Assembly (NCBI GenBank): GCA_050740255.1
Contig: JBOICV010000087.1
Location: 1 to 17,179 of the forward strand
Length of the DNA: 17,179 nucleotides
From: JBOICV01 sp050740255
GTDB lineage: Bacteria; Pseudomonadota; Gammaproteobacteria; Nevskiales; JBOICV01
Reading direction: 5' to 3'
Position numbers and translations under genes: made by a program. Below, in pieces: positions 1-6,124 of the stretch (within the stretch, counting starts at the first letter, position 1; every line of letters starts with the position of its first letter). The notes under the pieces are model-generated. The model worked only from the letters and a program-made list of their open reading frames with translations, had not been told where the DNA came from and searched no databases.

Positions 1-290
1 TCGGCATCCTCCCAGGCGCAGAACAACTGCTTGAGGGATACATCAAAGGTCTTGCTGATATTGGCTTTGAAATCCCCGGCGCTAGTCTGGAATTTCTTGC
101 GCAGCCCGCGTGATTGCTGGTAAGTCACGGCAATCATCTGCGACCACCAGCCGCTGGGGCAGTGCTTATGTATCCACGCAGCCATTTTCTTGTGATCGAG
201 CTTGGTCGCACCGGCTTCATCGAGCAAGGCAAACCATTGCTCCCAGGACTTGCCGGTGGCTTTCTTGACTGCAGCATTACTGGTTGCCAT
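1..290 (-). CDS. Partial SRPBCC-family protein with DUF4287-like N-terminal domain
   Basis: The reading frame opens with ATG at 290 and runs off the left edge, so only the first 96 residues are present. The visible part contains GKSWEQWFALLDEAG, then HKHCPSGWWSQMIAVTYQQSRGLRKK in which the WW pair and the Y-x-x-x-RG pattern stand out. This ~75-residue helical module commonly precedes an AHSA1-like SRPBCC hydrophobic-pocket domain. The last residues (ISKTFDVSLKQLFCAW) look like the first strand of that second domain. Members are soluble cytoplasmic proteins of mostly unknown ligand. The gene diverges from the DUF1993 gene across a 95-bp gap holding an inverted repeat. No strong ribosome binding site precedes the ATG. 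The N-terminal module is recognised with fair confidence; the SRPBCC continuation is inferred because it lies outside the window. Confidence 0.72.
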   Translation of the reverse strand, partial: MATSNAAVKKATGKSWEQWFALLDEAGATKLDHKKMAAWIHKHCPSGWWSQMIAVTYQQSRGLRKKFQTSAGDFKANISKTFDVSLKQLFCAWEDA

Positions 291-303
291 GACGATAGCC
301 TAG

Positions 304-336
304 AGCATGTTAGCCTCTCGTGTCTTCAAACATGCT
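304..336. promoter_or_regulatory. Inverted repeat between divergent genes, candidate operator
   Basis: AGCATGTT (304-311) and AACATGCT (329-336) are perfect 8-bp inverted arms with a 17-bp spacer. They sit in the 95-bp gap between the divergent SRPBCC-like and DUF1993 genes, where a shared regulator would bind. Genes of the SRPBCC type are often next to ArsR-type regulators, but none lies in this window. The pairing is seen directly; the operator role is inferred. A cruciform or chance repeat is the alternative. Confidence 0.3.
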
Positions 337-385
337 GGCGATGGAAGTCCCGATTTATGCCGGCGCCTTTTCAAAAGGAGATCTT

Positions 386-898
386 ATGAACATCTCGATG
401 TATTACGCCTCGATTCCCCACTTCATCCGCATGCTGGGGAATCTAAAGGCCATTCTGGAGAAGGCCGCGGCGCACGTGGAGGCGAAGAAAATCGATCCGG
501 CCGCACTGATCACTTTCCGCTTCTATCCGGATATGTTCGCGTTCGCGCGCCAGGTGCAGAGCACCAGCGATATTGCGAAGGGTTGCGCAGCGCGCTTGTC
601 GGGTACTGAATCGCCCAAGTACGAGGATAACGAGTCCAGTTTCCCCGAACTGATTGCGCGCATGGACAAGACGATTGCCTATCTCAAGACTTTCAAGCCG
701 GAGCAGATTGACGGTTCGGAGGAACGGGAAGTCACGCTGAACTCGCCGCGCGGTCCGCTCAAGTTCAATGGGCAGCAATACCTGCTGCATTTCGCGCTGC
801 CGAACTTTGACTTCCACGTCACCACTGCCTACAACATCCTGCGGCACAACGGGGTGGAAATCGGCAAGTTTGACTATCTAGGCGCAGGGCGAGGTTAG
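386..898 (+). CDS. DUF1993 family protein
   Basis: A 170-residue soluble protein starting MNISMYYASIPHFIRMLGNL. I chose the ATG at 386 over an upstream in-frame ATG at 320 because AAAAGGAG (373-380) lies 5 nt before it and the length then matches DUF1993 (about 170 aa). Family-like features are the N-terminal helix ending in ML-NL-ILEKA, the FYPDMFAFARQVQ segment, the FPEL-AR-DKTI-YL block around the middle, and the C-terminal HFALPNFDFHVTTAYNILRHNGVEIGKFDYLG. That ending is the strongest signature. DUF1993 proteins resemble small DinB-like helical bundles, and their biochemical role is unknown. The stop codon overlaps that of the convergent MFS gene by 3 bp. Confidence 0.9.
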   Translation: MNISMYYASIPHFIRMLGNLKAILEKAAAHVEAKKIDPAALITFRFYPDMFAFARQVQSTSDIAKGCAARLSGTESPKYEDNESSFPELIARMDKTIAYLKTFKPEQIDGSEEREVTLNSPRGPLKFNGQQYLLHFALPNFDFHVTTAYNILRHNGVEIGKFDYLGAGRG

Positions 899-2091
899 CT
901 TCGTTCCTCCGGCGGCTTTTGCTGCCGAAAAGCAATGTACAGCAGCAGGTCGTAGGCGATCTTCATGCCGGCGCCGATGAGTAAGGGCATCGCCAGCGAG
1001 GTGCCTTGCATCAGCAGGCCGGCGAAGGCTGGCGCCACGGCCCAGGCGCCGAGCCGCACCAGATGGGTTACACCCGAGGCAAAGCTGCGTTCCTCCGGCC
1101 GCACCACCGCCATGACATAGGACTGCCGTGTCGGCACGTCCATCTCGACCAGTCCTTCACGCAGTAAGAACAGAATCGCGGCGACTGTAAAATTGGGCGC
1201 GAAAGCCACGCTCGCCAGCAGCAGGCTGGAAGGGATGTGGGTAAAGACCATAGTGTTGACGAGGCCGATGCGGCGCGCGAGCCAGGCTGCGGCGAGATGC
1301 GAGCCCGCGTTGGCGATACGCGCGGCGAAGAACAGCGCGCCGACGGTCGCGATGCTGACGCCAAATCGCTCATAAAAGAAGAAAGCCAGCAGCGCGGCCG
1401 TCAAAAAGCCGCCCGCGAGGCTGTCGAGCGCGAACAGCGAGGAAATCTTCCACAGGGTGCGGCGCGTCTGCGGGGAGACGCGCGCGGGTCTGATCTCGCG
1501 TCGCGTTTCCGTGGCCGCCGACAGGCCGCCGTAGATCAGCGCGGTGCCGGCCAGCAATCCGGCATAAACCAGAACCGCGGTGTGCAGCGCGCTGATTTCA
1601 TCCCAACCCGCCAGGCCATTAAGCAAGGCTGGCAAGCCAGCCGCAAGTCCGCCGATGGCGTGACCGATATCCTGCAGCACGTTGTACCAGGCGAAGACCC
1701 GCGTGCGCTCGGCATCGCTCACCGTCGCCGGCAGAATCGCCTGGTCCAGAATCAGCGCGGCGCCGCGGTCGCGGCCCATGCCGTTAATCATGCCGGCGAA
1801 GGCCGCGGCCAGGACCACGGTAAAGCTCGCGGAGGTCGCGACCGCAATACCGCCGGCTGCGCCGATCAGCGATAACGCCAGCAACGAACGCTTGCGGCCG
1901 ATCCGATCGCCGGCGAAGGTGACGATGACCGCCGCCACGGCCGCGCCAGCCAGACCTGCGCTGACCACGATGCCGGTTTCGCCGGGCTCGAAGCCGCGCT
2001 TCGCGAGATATATCCCTATCAGCACACCGATCATTCCCGTCGCCAGCGCGCGCAGAAATGCGGCGACATACAACACCAGGCGATCGCTCAT
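895..2091 (-). CDS. MFS transporter
   Basis: A 398-residue integral membrane protein with about 12 hydrophobic segments and a length normal for the major facilitator superfamily. The loop between helices 2 and 3 carries GDRIGRKR at residues 61-68, a clear MFS motif A. A polar central loop (TETRREIRPARVSPQTRRTLWK) separates the two six-helix halves. The second half contains FYERFGVSIATVGALFF and EGLVEMDVPTRQSYVMAV, which resemble drug/efflux-type MFS permeases. The substrate cannot be read from sequence. The ATG at 2091 (MSDRLVLYVAAFLRALATGM) places the first membrane helix immediately at the N-terminus. The gene converges on DUF1993 and has no obvious operon partner; the gene upstream on the same strand lies 64 bp away and is lower in GC. 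Confidence 0.9.
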   Translation of the reverse strand: MSDRLVLYVAAFLRALATGMIGVLIGIYLAKRGFEPGETGIVVSAGLAGAAVAAVIVTFAGDRIGRKRSLLALSLIGAAGGIAVATSASFTVVLAAAFAGMINGMGRDRGAALILDQAILPATVSDAERTRVFAWYNVLQDIGHAIGGLAAGLPALLNGLAGWDEISALHTAVLVYAGLLAGTALIYGGLSAATETRREIRPARVSPQTRRTLWKISSLFALDSLAGGFLTAALLAFFFYERFGVSIATVGALFFAARIANAGSHLAAAWLARRIGLVNTMVFTHIPSSLLLASVAFAPNFTVAAILFLLREGLVEMDVPTRQSYVMAVVRPEERSFASGVTHLVRLGAWAVAPAFAGLLMQGTSLAMPLLIGAGMKIAYDLLLYIAFRQQKPPEERS

Positions 2092-2140
2092 GTACGCTTT
2101 ATCTCGCCTTGACTTGTCCGAAGGCAGGACGGTTGGGGTT

Positions 2141-2207
2141 ATCTAACGTTCAAGCTCACCAGCGGCTGCGCAGCAGCCATCCGGGTGGGGCCTCACTTGC
2201 GGAAGAC
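2141..2207 (-). repeat. attC-like imperfect hairpin (possible relic integron recombination site)
   Basis: On the minus strand this segment ends in TGAGCTTGAACGTTAGAT. That resembles the L'-R' half of an integron attC, with GTTAGAT (2147-2141) fitting the core GTTRRRY. Upstream, GGCTGC/GCAGCC form a short hairpin around a TGC loop. CACC/GGTG and CAAG/CTTG can extend it, as can a partial match of GTCTTCC (2207-2201) to the core. The expected partner core RYYYAAC is degenerate (TCC instead of AAC). The stop codon of the neighbouring gene (2158-2156) lies inside the element, as is common for cassette genes. An inactive relic or chance similarity are both possible. Confidence 0.35.
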
Positions 2208-2797
2208 CGCCAATGCGAACGTGCAAAGAAACCGACGGCTGCTAAGCCAACGATGATATGCGCCCCAATGATGGCGGCAAAGATTTTCGGATGCCCTGCC
2301 AGAAGGTGTTCAGGGCCAGGAATAAGGGGTGAGTAAAAGGAAAGCGCGCCCAAATTAAACACGACTATTACGGCCAGTAGAGCCTTGGAGCCACGAAAAA
2401 CCCACCAGCACCAGACGCCATATATTGTCTCGACAACGAGCGCCAGCATCGGAACTCCGTAAAGGCCCGACCCAAACTTTGGCGATTCGATGCCCGGAGC
2501 AAGTGCAATGTCATGAACATGAGTGGCTAAATCGAGGACAATGTGAGACGAAACGGCGACTGCTAGCGCGAGGCCCCAACCAGGCTTTTTGAGAAGTCTT
2601 GAAACAACCACCCAAACCGCAAAAGCCAAAAGCACCGTTGCGGCGATTGAATGTGAGTAAGGCATGTAAGCCAAATGGATGTCGTTGAGTGCTCGTACCT
2701 GCGGTTCGGTTGTAGTTACCTCTACCCCCAGCAGGTTGAACACTACCCATATAAATTCAACCAGCTGGACCGATAGCAGGACCGGAACTATGGGCAC
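2156..2797 (-). CDS. Multi-TM membrane protein resembling the DUF457 / membrane-bound hydrolase group
   Basis: A 213-residue protein with about six hydrophobic segments. The polar signature residues lie in or near membrane segments: AYMPYSHSIAATVLLAF and SSHIVLDLATHVHD, where the H and D residues match the pattern of the DUF457-like predicted membrane metal-dependent hydrolases. The first possible start in frame is GTG at 2797 with a poor ribosome binding site. The frame stays open upstream to a TAG at 2857-2855 and reads NHAATALIINRKWPGV, which looks like genuine N-terminal family sequence. The only nearby ATG (2850-2848) is in another frame, so the start is probably broken by a frameshift or the annotation is truncated. 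Base composition is visibly less GC-rich than in the neighbours. The gene lies between two GTTRRRY-like heptamers and may be a captured cassette. Confidence 0.6.
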   Translation of the reverse strand: MPIVPVLLSVQLVEFIWVVFNLLGVEVTTTEPQVRALNDIHLAYMPYSHSIAATVLLAFAVWVVVSRLLKKPGWGLALAVAVSSHIVLDLATHVHDIALAPGIESPKFGSGLYGVPMLALVVETIYGVWCWWVFRGSKALLAVIVVFNLGALSFYSPLIPGPEHLLAGHPKIFAAIIGAHIIVGLAAVGFFARSHWRSSASEAPPGWLLRSRW

Positions 2798-2876
2798 GCC
2801 GGGCCACTTTCTGTTGATAATGAGCGCCGTCGCAGCGTGATTGATTGCATTCGTCTATAGATGATCCCTCCGTGCG

Positions 2877-2883
2877 GCCTAAC
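2877..2883 (-). repeat. GTTAGGC integron-core-like heptamer at the end of padR
   Basis: The minus strand reads GTTAGGC here, fitting the integron core GTTRRRY. It overlaps the TAG stop codon of the padR gene. Together with GTTAGAT at 2147-2141 it brackets the lower-GC membrane-protein gene in the orientation expected of an inserted cassette. The sequence upstream of it shows no convincing attC or attI, so it could only be a secondary insertion site. A heptamer this short can also occur by chance. Confidence 0.3.
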
Positions 2884-3451
2884 GCCGGGTTTGCAGAACC
2901 GGCTTGGCCGGCAGTTGATCTTTTGCCAGCAGCTCCCTGGTTTCAGTCAGCCACTCGATCCAGTCCCGCTCGTAGCGGATACCGCGCCGCAGCGTCAGAT
3001 AGGGCAGGCGATATTCATGCCGCGTTGCCGAATCCTGCTCGAAGTAAGGTTGTTCCATTTGCAGGTATCGGGCGAGATTTTTCCGCCGCAATTCGATATG
3101 GCGGTCAAGCTCCTTGACGAGCGCTGGAATCTCGGCCGGTTGTGCGCCGAATACTTTCACCAGCAGCGCGTCATTCACCCGCGGCGGCTTGGCGGGTTCG
3201 GCCAGCCAGGTCTTCAGTCTGCGCTGGCCAGATTTTGTAATGCGGTAGACCTTCTTGTCCGGACGCGCGCTCTGCGCCTCCACCTCGAACTCGACCAGTC
3301 TTTCCTTGTGCAGCTTCTTCAGCTCCTGATACACCTGCTGGTGCGAGGCGTTCCAGAAGTTGCCCAGACCGGAATTGAAGCGCTGGACGAGGTCGTAGCC
3401 GCTGCCGGGCTTTTTGTTCAGCAGAACGAGGATGACGTGCTTGAGTGACAT
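2879..3451 (-). CDS. PadR family transcriptional regulator
   Basis: A 190-residue cytoplasmic DNA-binding protein. Residues 1-80 form a winged helix typical of PadR: MSLKHVILVLL, the GSGYDLVQRF segment, the recognition-helix region FWNASHQQVYQELKKLHKERLV, and the wing KKVYRITKSGQRRLKTWL. Residues ~95-175 match the helical C-terminal dimerisation domain (PadR/Vir_act_alpha_C type), including RYLQMEQPYF and LTLRRGIRYERDWIEWL. PadR proteins are usually repressors released by a small ligand, often phenolic or lipophilic. The gene diverges from a flavoenzyme operon. Two identical palindromes lie in the 88-bp gap, so it probably represses both itself and that operon. The start is ATG at 3451. The stop overlaps a GTTAGGC heptamer, so the extreme C-terminus (LQTRR) may have been altered. 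Confidence 0.93.
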   Translation of the reverse strand: MSLKHVILVLLNKKPGSGYDLVQRFNSGLGNFWNASHQQVYQELKKLHKERLVEFEVEAQSARPDKKVYRITKSGQRRLKTWLAEPAKPPRVNDALLVKVFGAQPAEIPALVKELDRHIELRRKNLARYLQMEQPYFEQDSATRHEYRLPYLTLRRGIRYERDWIEWLTETRELLAKDQLPAKPVLQTRR

Positions 3452-3467
3452 GAGCGATATTCTGCCT

Positions 3468-3489
3468 CATATGCAATCTCTTGCATATG
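3468..3489. promoter_or_regulatory. PadR operator candidate O1
   Basis: The palindrome ATATGCAA-TCTC-TTGCATAT is flanked by one more matching C/G pair, giving an 11-bp arm with a 4-bp centre counted outwards. It lies 16 bp upstream of the padR start codon. The same arms recur in O2 with a different 4-bp centre, which points to conserved protein contacts rather than chance. A weak -35-like TTGCAT (3481-3486) for the plus-strand operon lies inside it. Confidence 0.75.
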
Positions 3490-3509
3490 GACCCGAAATG
3501 CGCTATCAA
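3481..3509 (+). promoter_or_regulatory. Weak candidate promoter of the flavoenzyme operon
   Basis: TTGCAT (3481-3486) and TATCAA (3504-3509) are spaced by 17 bp. They match the sigma-70 consensus only 3/6 and 4/6. Their placement, with O1 over the -35 and O2 over the predicted start site, is what a repressor-controlled promoter would show. Confidence 0.25.
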
Positions 3510-3528
3510 TATGCAACATATTGCATAT
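3509..3528. promoter_or_regulatory. PadR operator candidate O2
   Basis: The palindrome ATATGCAA-CATA-TTGCATAT has arms identical to O1, with its centre 40 bp from the centre of O1 (close to four helical turns). It abuts the ribosome binding site of the flavoenzyme gene. Bound protein would cover the likely transcription start. Two dimers on the same DNA face could act cooperatively; that last point is inferred. Confidence 0.75.
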
Positions 3529-3533
3529 AGGGG
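3529..3533 (+). promoter_or_regulatory. Ribosome binding site of the flavoenzyme gene
   Basis: AGGGG ends 6 nt before the ATG at 3540 and directly follows operator O2. It supports this start codon for the flavoenzyme. Confidence 0.6.
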
Positions 3534-3539
3534 TACGCC

Positions 3540-5192
3540 ATGGAACGTATCGGACGCCGTTACCGCACTGGCCGGGCGGAAGCCAAATACGACGTCATCG
3601 TGATCGGCTCGGGCATCGGCGGGCTGACCAATGCGGCCTTGTTGGCGAAGCTCGGCAAGAAAGTCTGCGTGCTGGAGCAGCACTATACCGCCGGCGGCTT
3701 TACTCACAGTTACGAGCGCAACGGCTATGAGTGGGATGTCGGTGTGCACTACATCGGCGAGGTTCACAAAGAGCACGCGCCGTTACGCCGCGTCTTCGAC
3801 GTCATTACCGACGGGCAATTGAAATGGGCGCCGATGGACCGGGTTTATGACCGCATCATCACCGGTGGCAAAACTGTTGATTTCGTCACCGGACGCGAGG
3901 AATTCAAGGCCGAACTCAAAAAGCATTTCCCGCAAGAAGCGCTGGCGATAGACCGCTACGTGAAGTTGGTGGACAAGGTCGCCGGCGCCGCGCAGTCCTT
4001 CTTTTCCGCCCCAGCCATGCCGCCCAGGCTCGGACGTATTTACAACCGGCTGCGCAAATGGCTGGTGCCCAAAGAGTGCTTCATGACCGTGCGCCAGGTG
4101 CTGGAGAAACTGACGCGCAACCAGGAATTGATCGGCGTACTCACCGGGCAGTGGGGCGACTACGGCATGGTGCCGGCCGAGGCGAGCTTCCTGATGCATG
4201 CCACGGTGGCCAAGCACTACTTCGGCGGCGGCAACTACCCGGTCGGCGGTTCCTGGAAGATGGCCGAGCACATCACCGCCGTCATCCGCGCCGCGGACGG
4301 CGAGGTGTTCACCTATGCGCGCGTCAAGCAAATCCTGGTCGAGAAAGGCCGTGCCAGCGGCGTGCTGCTCGACAACGGTGATCGCTTGCTGGCGGACGAA
4401 GTGGTCAGCTCGGTTGGCGCGCGGCTCACCTATGGACAGTTGCTGCCGGAAGAGCTGCAACGCAAGCACGGTTACGAAGAAAAACTGAAGACCGTGAAAC
4501 CTTCCGGCGCCACTCTCACCCTGTTCCTCGGCTTCAAAGGTTCGGCGCGGGATCTCAAGTTGCCCAGAACCAATTTATGGGTATACCCGACGCCGCAGCA
4601 TGAGCAGAACGTCGAACGCTACCTGAAGAATCCGGATAGCGAGTTTCCATTGATTTACATCTCCTTTCCTTCGGCCAAAGACCCTGAATGGGACAGGCAC
4701 TATCCGAACAAGAGCACCGTGCAAGTCATCACCCTGGCGCCGTATGAATGGTTCGAGCAATGGCGCGGCAGCACCTGGAACCAGCGCGGGGCGGAGTACG
4801 AGGTGTTCAAGGAGAAACTCACCGAGCGGCTGCTGGTCGAGCTGTACAAGCAGATGCCGCAGCTCTGGGAAGCGCTGGATTACAGCGAGCTGGCGACGCC
4901 ACTTTCCACCGAATGGTTCCATCTCTATGACCGCGGCGAGATTTACGGTCTGGATCACAACTTGCAGCGCTTCCAGCAGAACTGGCTGCACCCTGTCACA
5001 CCGGTAAAGGGTCTGTACCTTACCGGTCAGGATGTGGTCACCGCCGGTGTCGGTGGCGCGCTTATGGGCGGCGTATTGACCACGGCGGCGATGCTCGGCG
5101 GCCGGCAGTTCAAGTTGTGGAAACTGCTCAAGACCTGGCGGCCAGCGGCTGATGCATCGTCCATGCAAGAACCGGTTGGAGATCCGGCCTGA
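3540..5192 (+). CDS. RetSat/CrtISO-like FAD-dependent oxidoreductase
   Basis: A 550-residue flavoprotein. Residues 17-60 form the dinucleotide-binding fold: YDVIVIGSGIGGLTNAALL with GSGIGG at 23-28, then VLEQ with the acidic Glu46, then AGGFTHSY. The following WDVGVHYIGEVHKE is characteristic of the retinol saturase (all-trans-retinol 13,14-reductase) and carotenoid isomerase group within the CrtI-type phytoene desaturase superfamily. The C-terminal FAD-binding segment is at ~491-521 (GLYLTGQDVVTAGVGGALMGG). These enzymes reduce, isomerise or desaturate conjugated isoprenoid or polyene lipids; the substrate here is unknown. It is the first gene of an operon; its TGA overlaps the next ATG (TGATG). 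The adjacent palindromes imply control by the divergent PadR. An unrelated fatty or aromatic substrate is possible, because the family is broad. Confidence 0.88.
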   Translation: MERIGRRYRTGRAEAKYDVIVIGSGIGGLTNAALLAKLGKKVCVLEQHYTAGGFTHSYERNGYEWDVGVHYIGEVHKEHAPLRRVFDVITDGQLKWAPMDRVYDRIITGGKTVDFVTGREEFKAELKKHFPQEALAIDRYVKLVDKVAGAAQSFFSAPAMPPRLGRIYNRLRKWLVPKECFMTVRQVLEKLTRNQELIGVLTGQWGDYGMVPAEASFLMHATVAKHYFGGGNYPVGGSWKMAEHITAVIRAADGEVFTYARVKQILVEKGRASGVLLDNGDRLLADEVVSSVGARLTYGQLLPEELQRKHGYEEKLKTVKPSGATLTLFLGFKGSARDLKLPRTNLWVYPTPQHEQNVERYLKNPDSEFPLIYISFPSAKDPEWDRHYPNKSTVQVITLAPYEWFEQWRGSTWNQRGAEYEVFKEKLTERLLVELYKQMPQLWEALDYSELATPLSTEWFHLYDRGEIYGLDHNLQRFQQNWLHPVTPVKGLYLTGQDVVTAGVGGALMGGVLTTAAMLGGRQFKLWKLLKTWRPAADASSMQEPVGDPA

Positions 5193-5602
5193 TGGACCAG
5201 ACACTGCTCATTCTCGGCTGTCTGATTGTTGTCGTGATGGGCAGCGTGCACGCGCTCTGGACTTTGTTCACGGACAAGTTCGAGCCGCGCGAACCCGAAC
5301 TCCTGGCGCGGATGAAGCAGATCAGTCCGAAGCTCACGCGACGCCTCACCATGTGGGACGCGTGGGTGGGTTTTAATCTGAGTCACAGCCTCGGCGTGAT
5401 CTTGTTCGGTCTGTTCTATATCGTGCTGGCGCTTGAGAACTATGCTTACCTGCGTTCGTCCGTGGTTCTGAATATTCTGCTCGTTGCGGTTCCGCTGGTT
5501 TTCTTGGCGCTGGCGCTCAAATACTGGTTCTACGCGCCGAGAAACGGAATCATCCTTGCCACCGCGCTGATCATTCTGTCTTTGCTCTTGAGAACCGCTT
5601 AG
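5192..5602 (+). CDS. Small four-helix membrane protein (LIC_13387-like)
   Basis: A 136-residue integral membrane protein with hydrophobic segments at roughly 4-24, 60-82, 88-107 and 113-133. After the first helix it has an amphipathic loop, TDKFEPREPELLARMKQISPKLTRR, followed by TMWDAWVGFNLSHSLGVILFGLFY. The FN-SHSLG pattern is typical of a small uncharacterised family sometimes labelled LIC_13387; I recall the label rather than having checked it. The start codon overlaps the stop of the flavoenzyme by one base, so translation is probably coupled. It could be a partner or anchor of the flavoenzyme, which has no membrane segment of its own. Function is unknown. Confidence 0.75.
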   Translation: MDQTLLILGCLIVVVMGSVHALWTLFTDKFEPREPELLARMKQISPKLTRRLTMWDAWVGFNLSHSLGVILFGLFYIVLALENYAYLRSSVVLNILLVAVPLVFLALALKYWFYAPRNGIILATALIILSLLLRTA

Positions 5603-5612
5603 GCGCGTTCGT

Positions 5613-6068
5613 ATGACGATGCAAGAACTGGTGTTGACCATCCATATCCTTTGCGGAAGCGGCGGCATCGTTCTGGGCCCGATCATCATGCAGGCCAGAA
5701 AACTGCCCGGCTGGCACACGCGGCTCGGCGAAATCTATCACTGGCTGTTCCTGGTCATCTTTCTGTCCGCCAGCGCGCTGTCGTTACTGGAATGGCAGCG
5801 GCTGTGGTGGCTCTTGCCGGTCGGCATCGGGTCTTACGCCTTCGCGCTGCTGGGCTATGTTTCGGCCAAGCTGCGTTGGCAGAACTGGCTGAAATTCCAT
5901 CTGGTCGGCCAGGGCGGATCGTACATCGCGATGACCACCGCCGTGCTCGTGGTCAACGCGGGCATCGCGACCTGGTGGGCCTGGGCACTGCCTACGCTGA
6001 TCGGCTCGCCGCTCATCGCCTGGATCATTCGCGAGGTGGCGCTGGGCCGCCGGCCCAAATACACCTGA
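5613..6068 (+). CDS. DUF2306-like membrane protein
   Basis: A 151-residue protein with about four or five membrane segments. Near the N-terminus it has LTIHILCGSGGIVLGP, then a short polar loop ARKLPGWHTRLGEIYHW, and in the second half LKFHLVGQGGSYIAMTTAVLV. The spaced histidines (in IHILCG, GWHTRLG, IYHW and FHLVGQ) are the hallmark of the DUF2306 group of predicted membrane proteins and could bind haem or metal; that role is inferred. It is the third gene of the PadR-linked operon, 10 nt after the previous stop. An alternative start at 5619 would remove two residues. It ends 56 bp from a convergent lipoprotein gene with no clear terminator between. Confidence 0.75.
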   Translation: MTMQELVLTIHILCGSGGIVLGPIIMQARKLPGWHTRLGEIYHWLFLVIFLSASALSLLEWQRLWWLLPVGIGSYAFALLGYVSAKLRWQNWLKFHLVGQGGSYIAMTTAVLVVNAGIATWWAWALPTLIGSPLIAWIIREVALGRRPKYT

Positions 6069-6124
6069 GCGGTTTGGTAGTGGCAGCGTTCAGCCCATCT
6101 GCCTGAAGGTCGCGCTCAATCTGC

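Noticed and set aside
1237..2146. Plus-strand frames opposite the MFS gene
   Set aside because: They are Arg/Ala/Gln-rich without domain features. The minus strand encodes a full 12-helix permease with motif A.
3783..5204. Two long minus-strand frames opposite the flavoenzyme
   Set aside because: They show Leu/Gln/His-rich composition without domains or ribosome binding sites. The plus-strand gene has complete FAD motifs.
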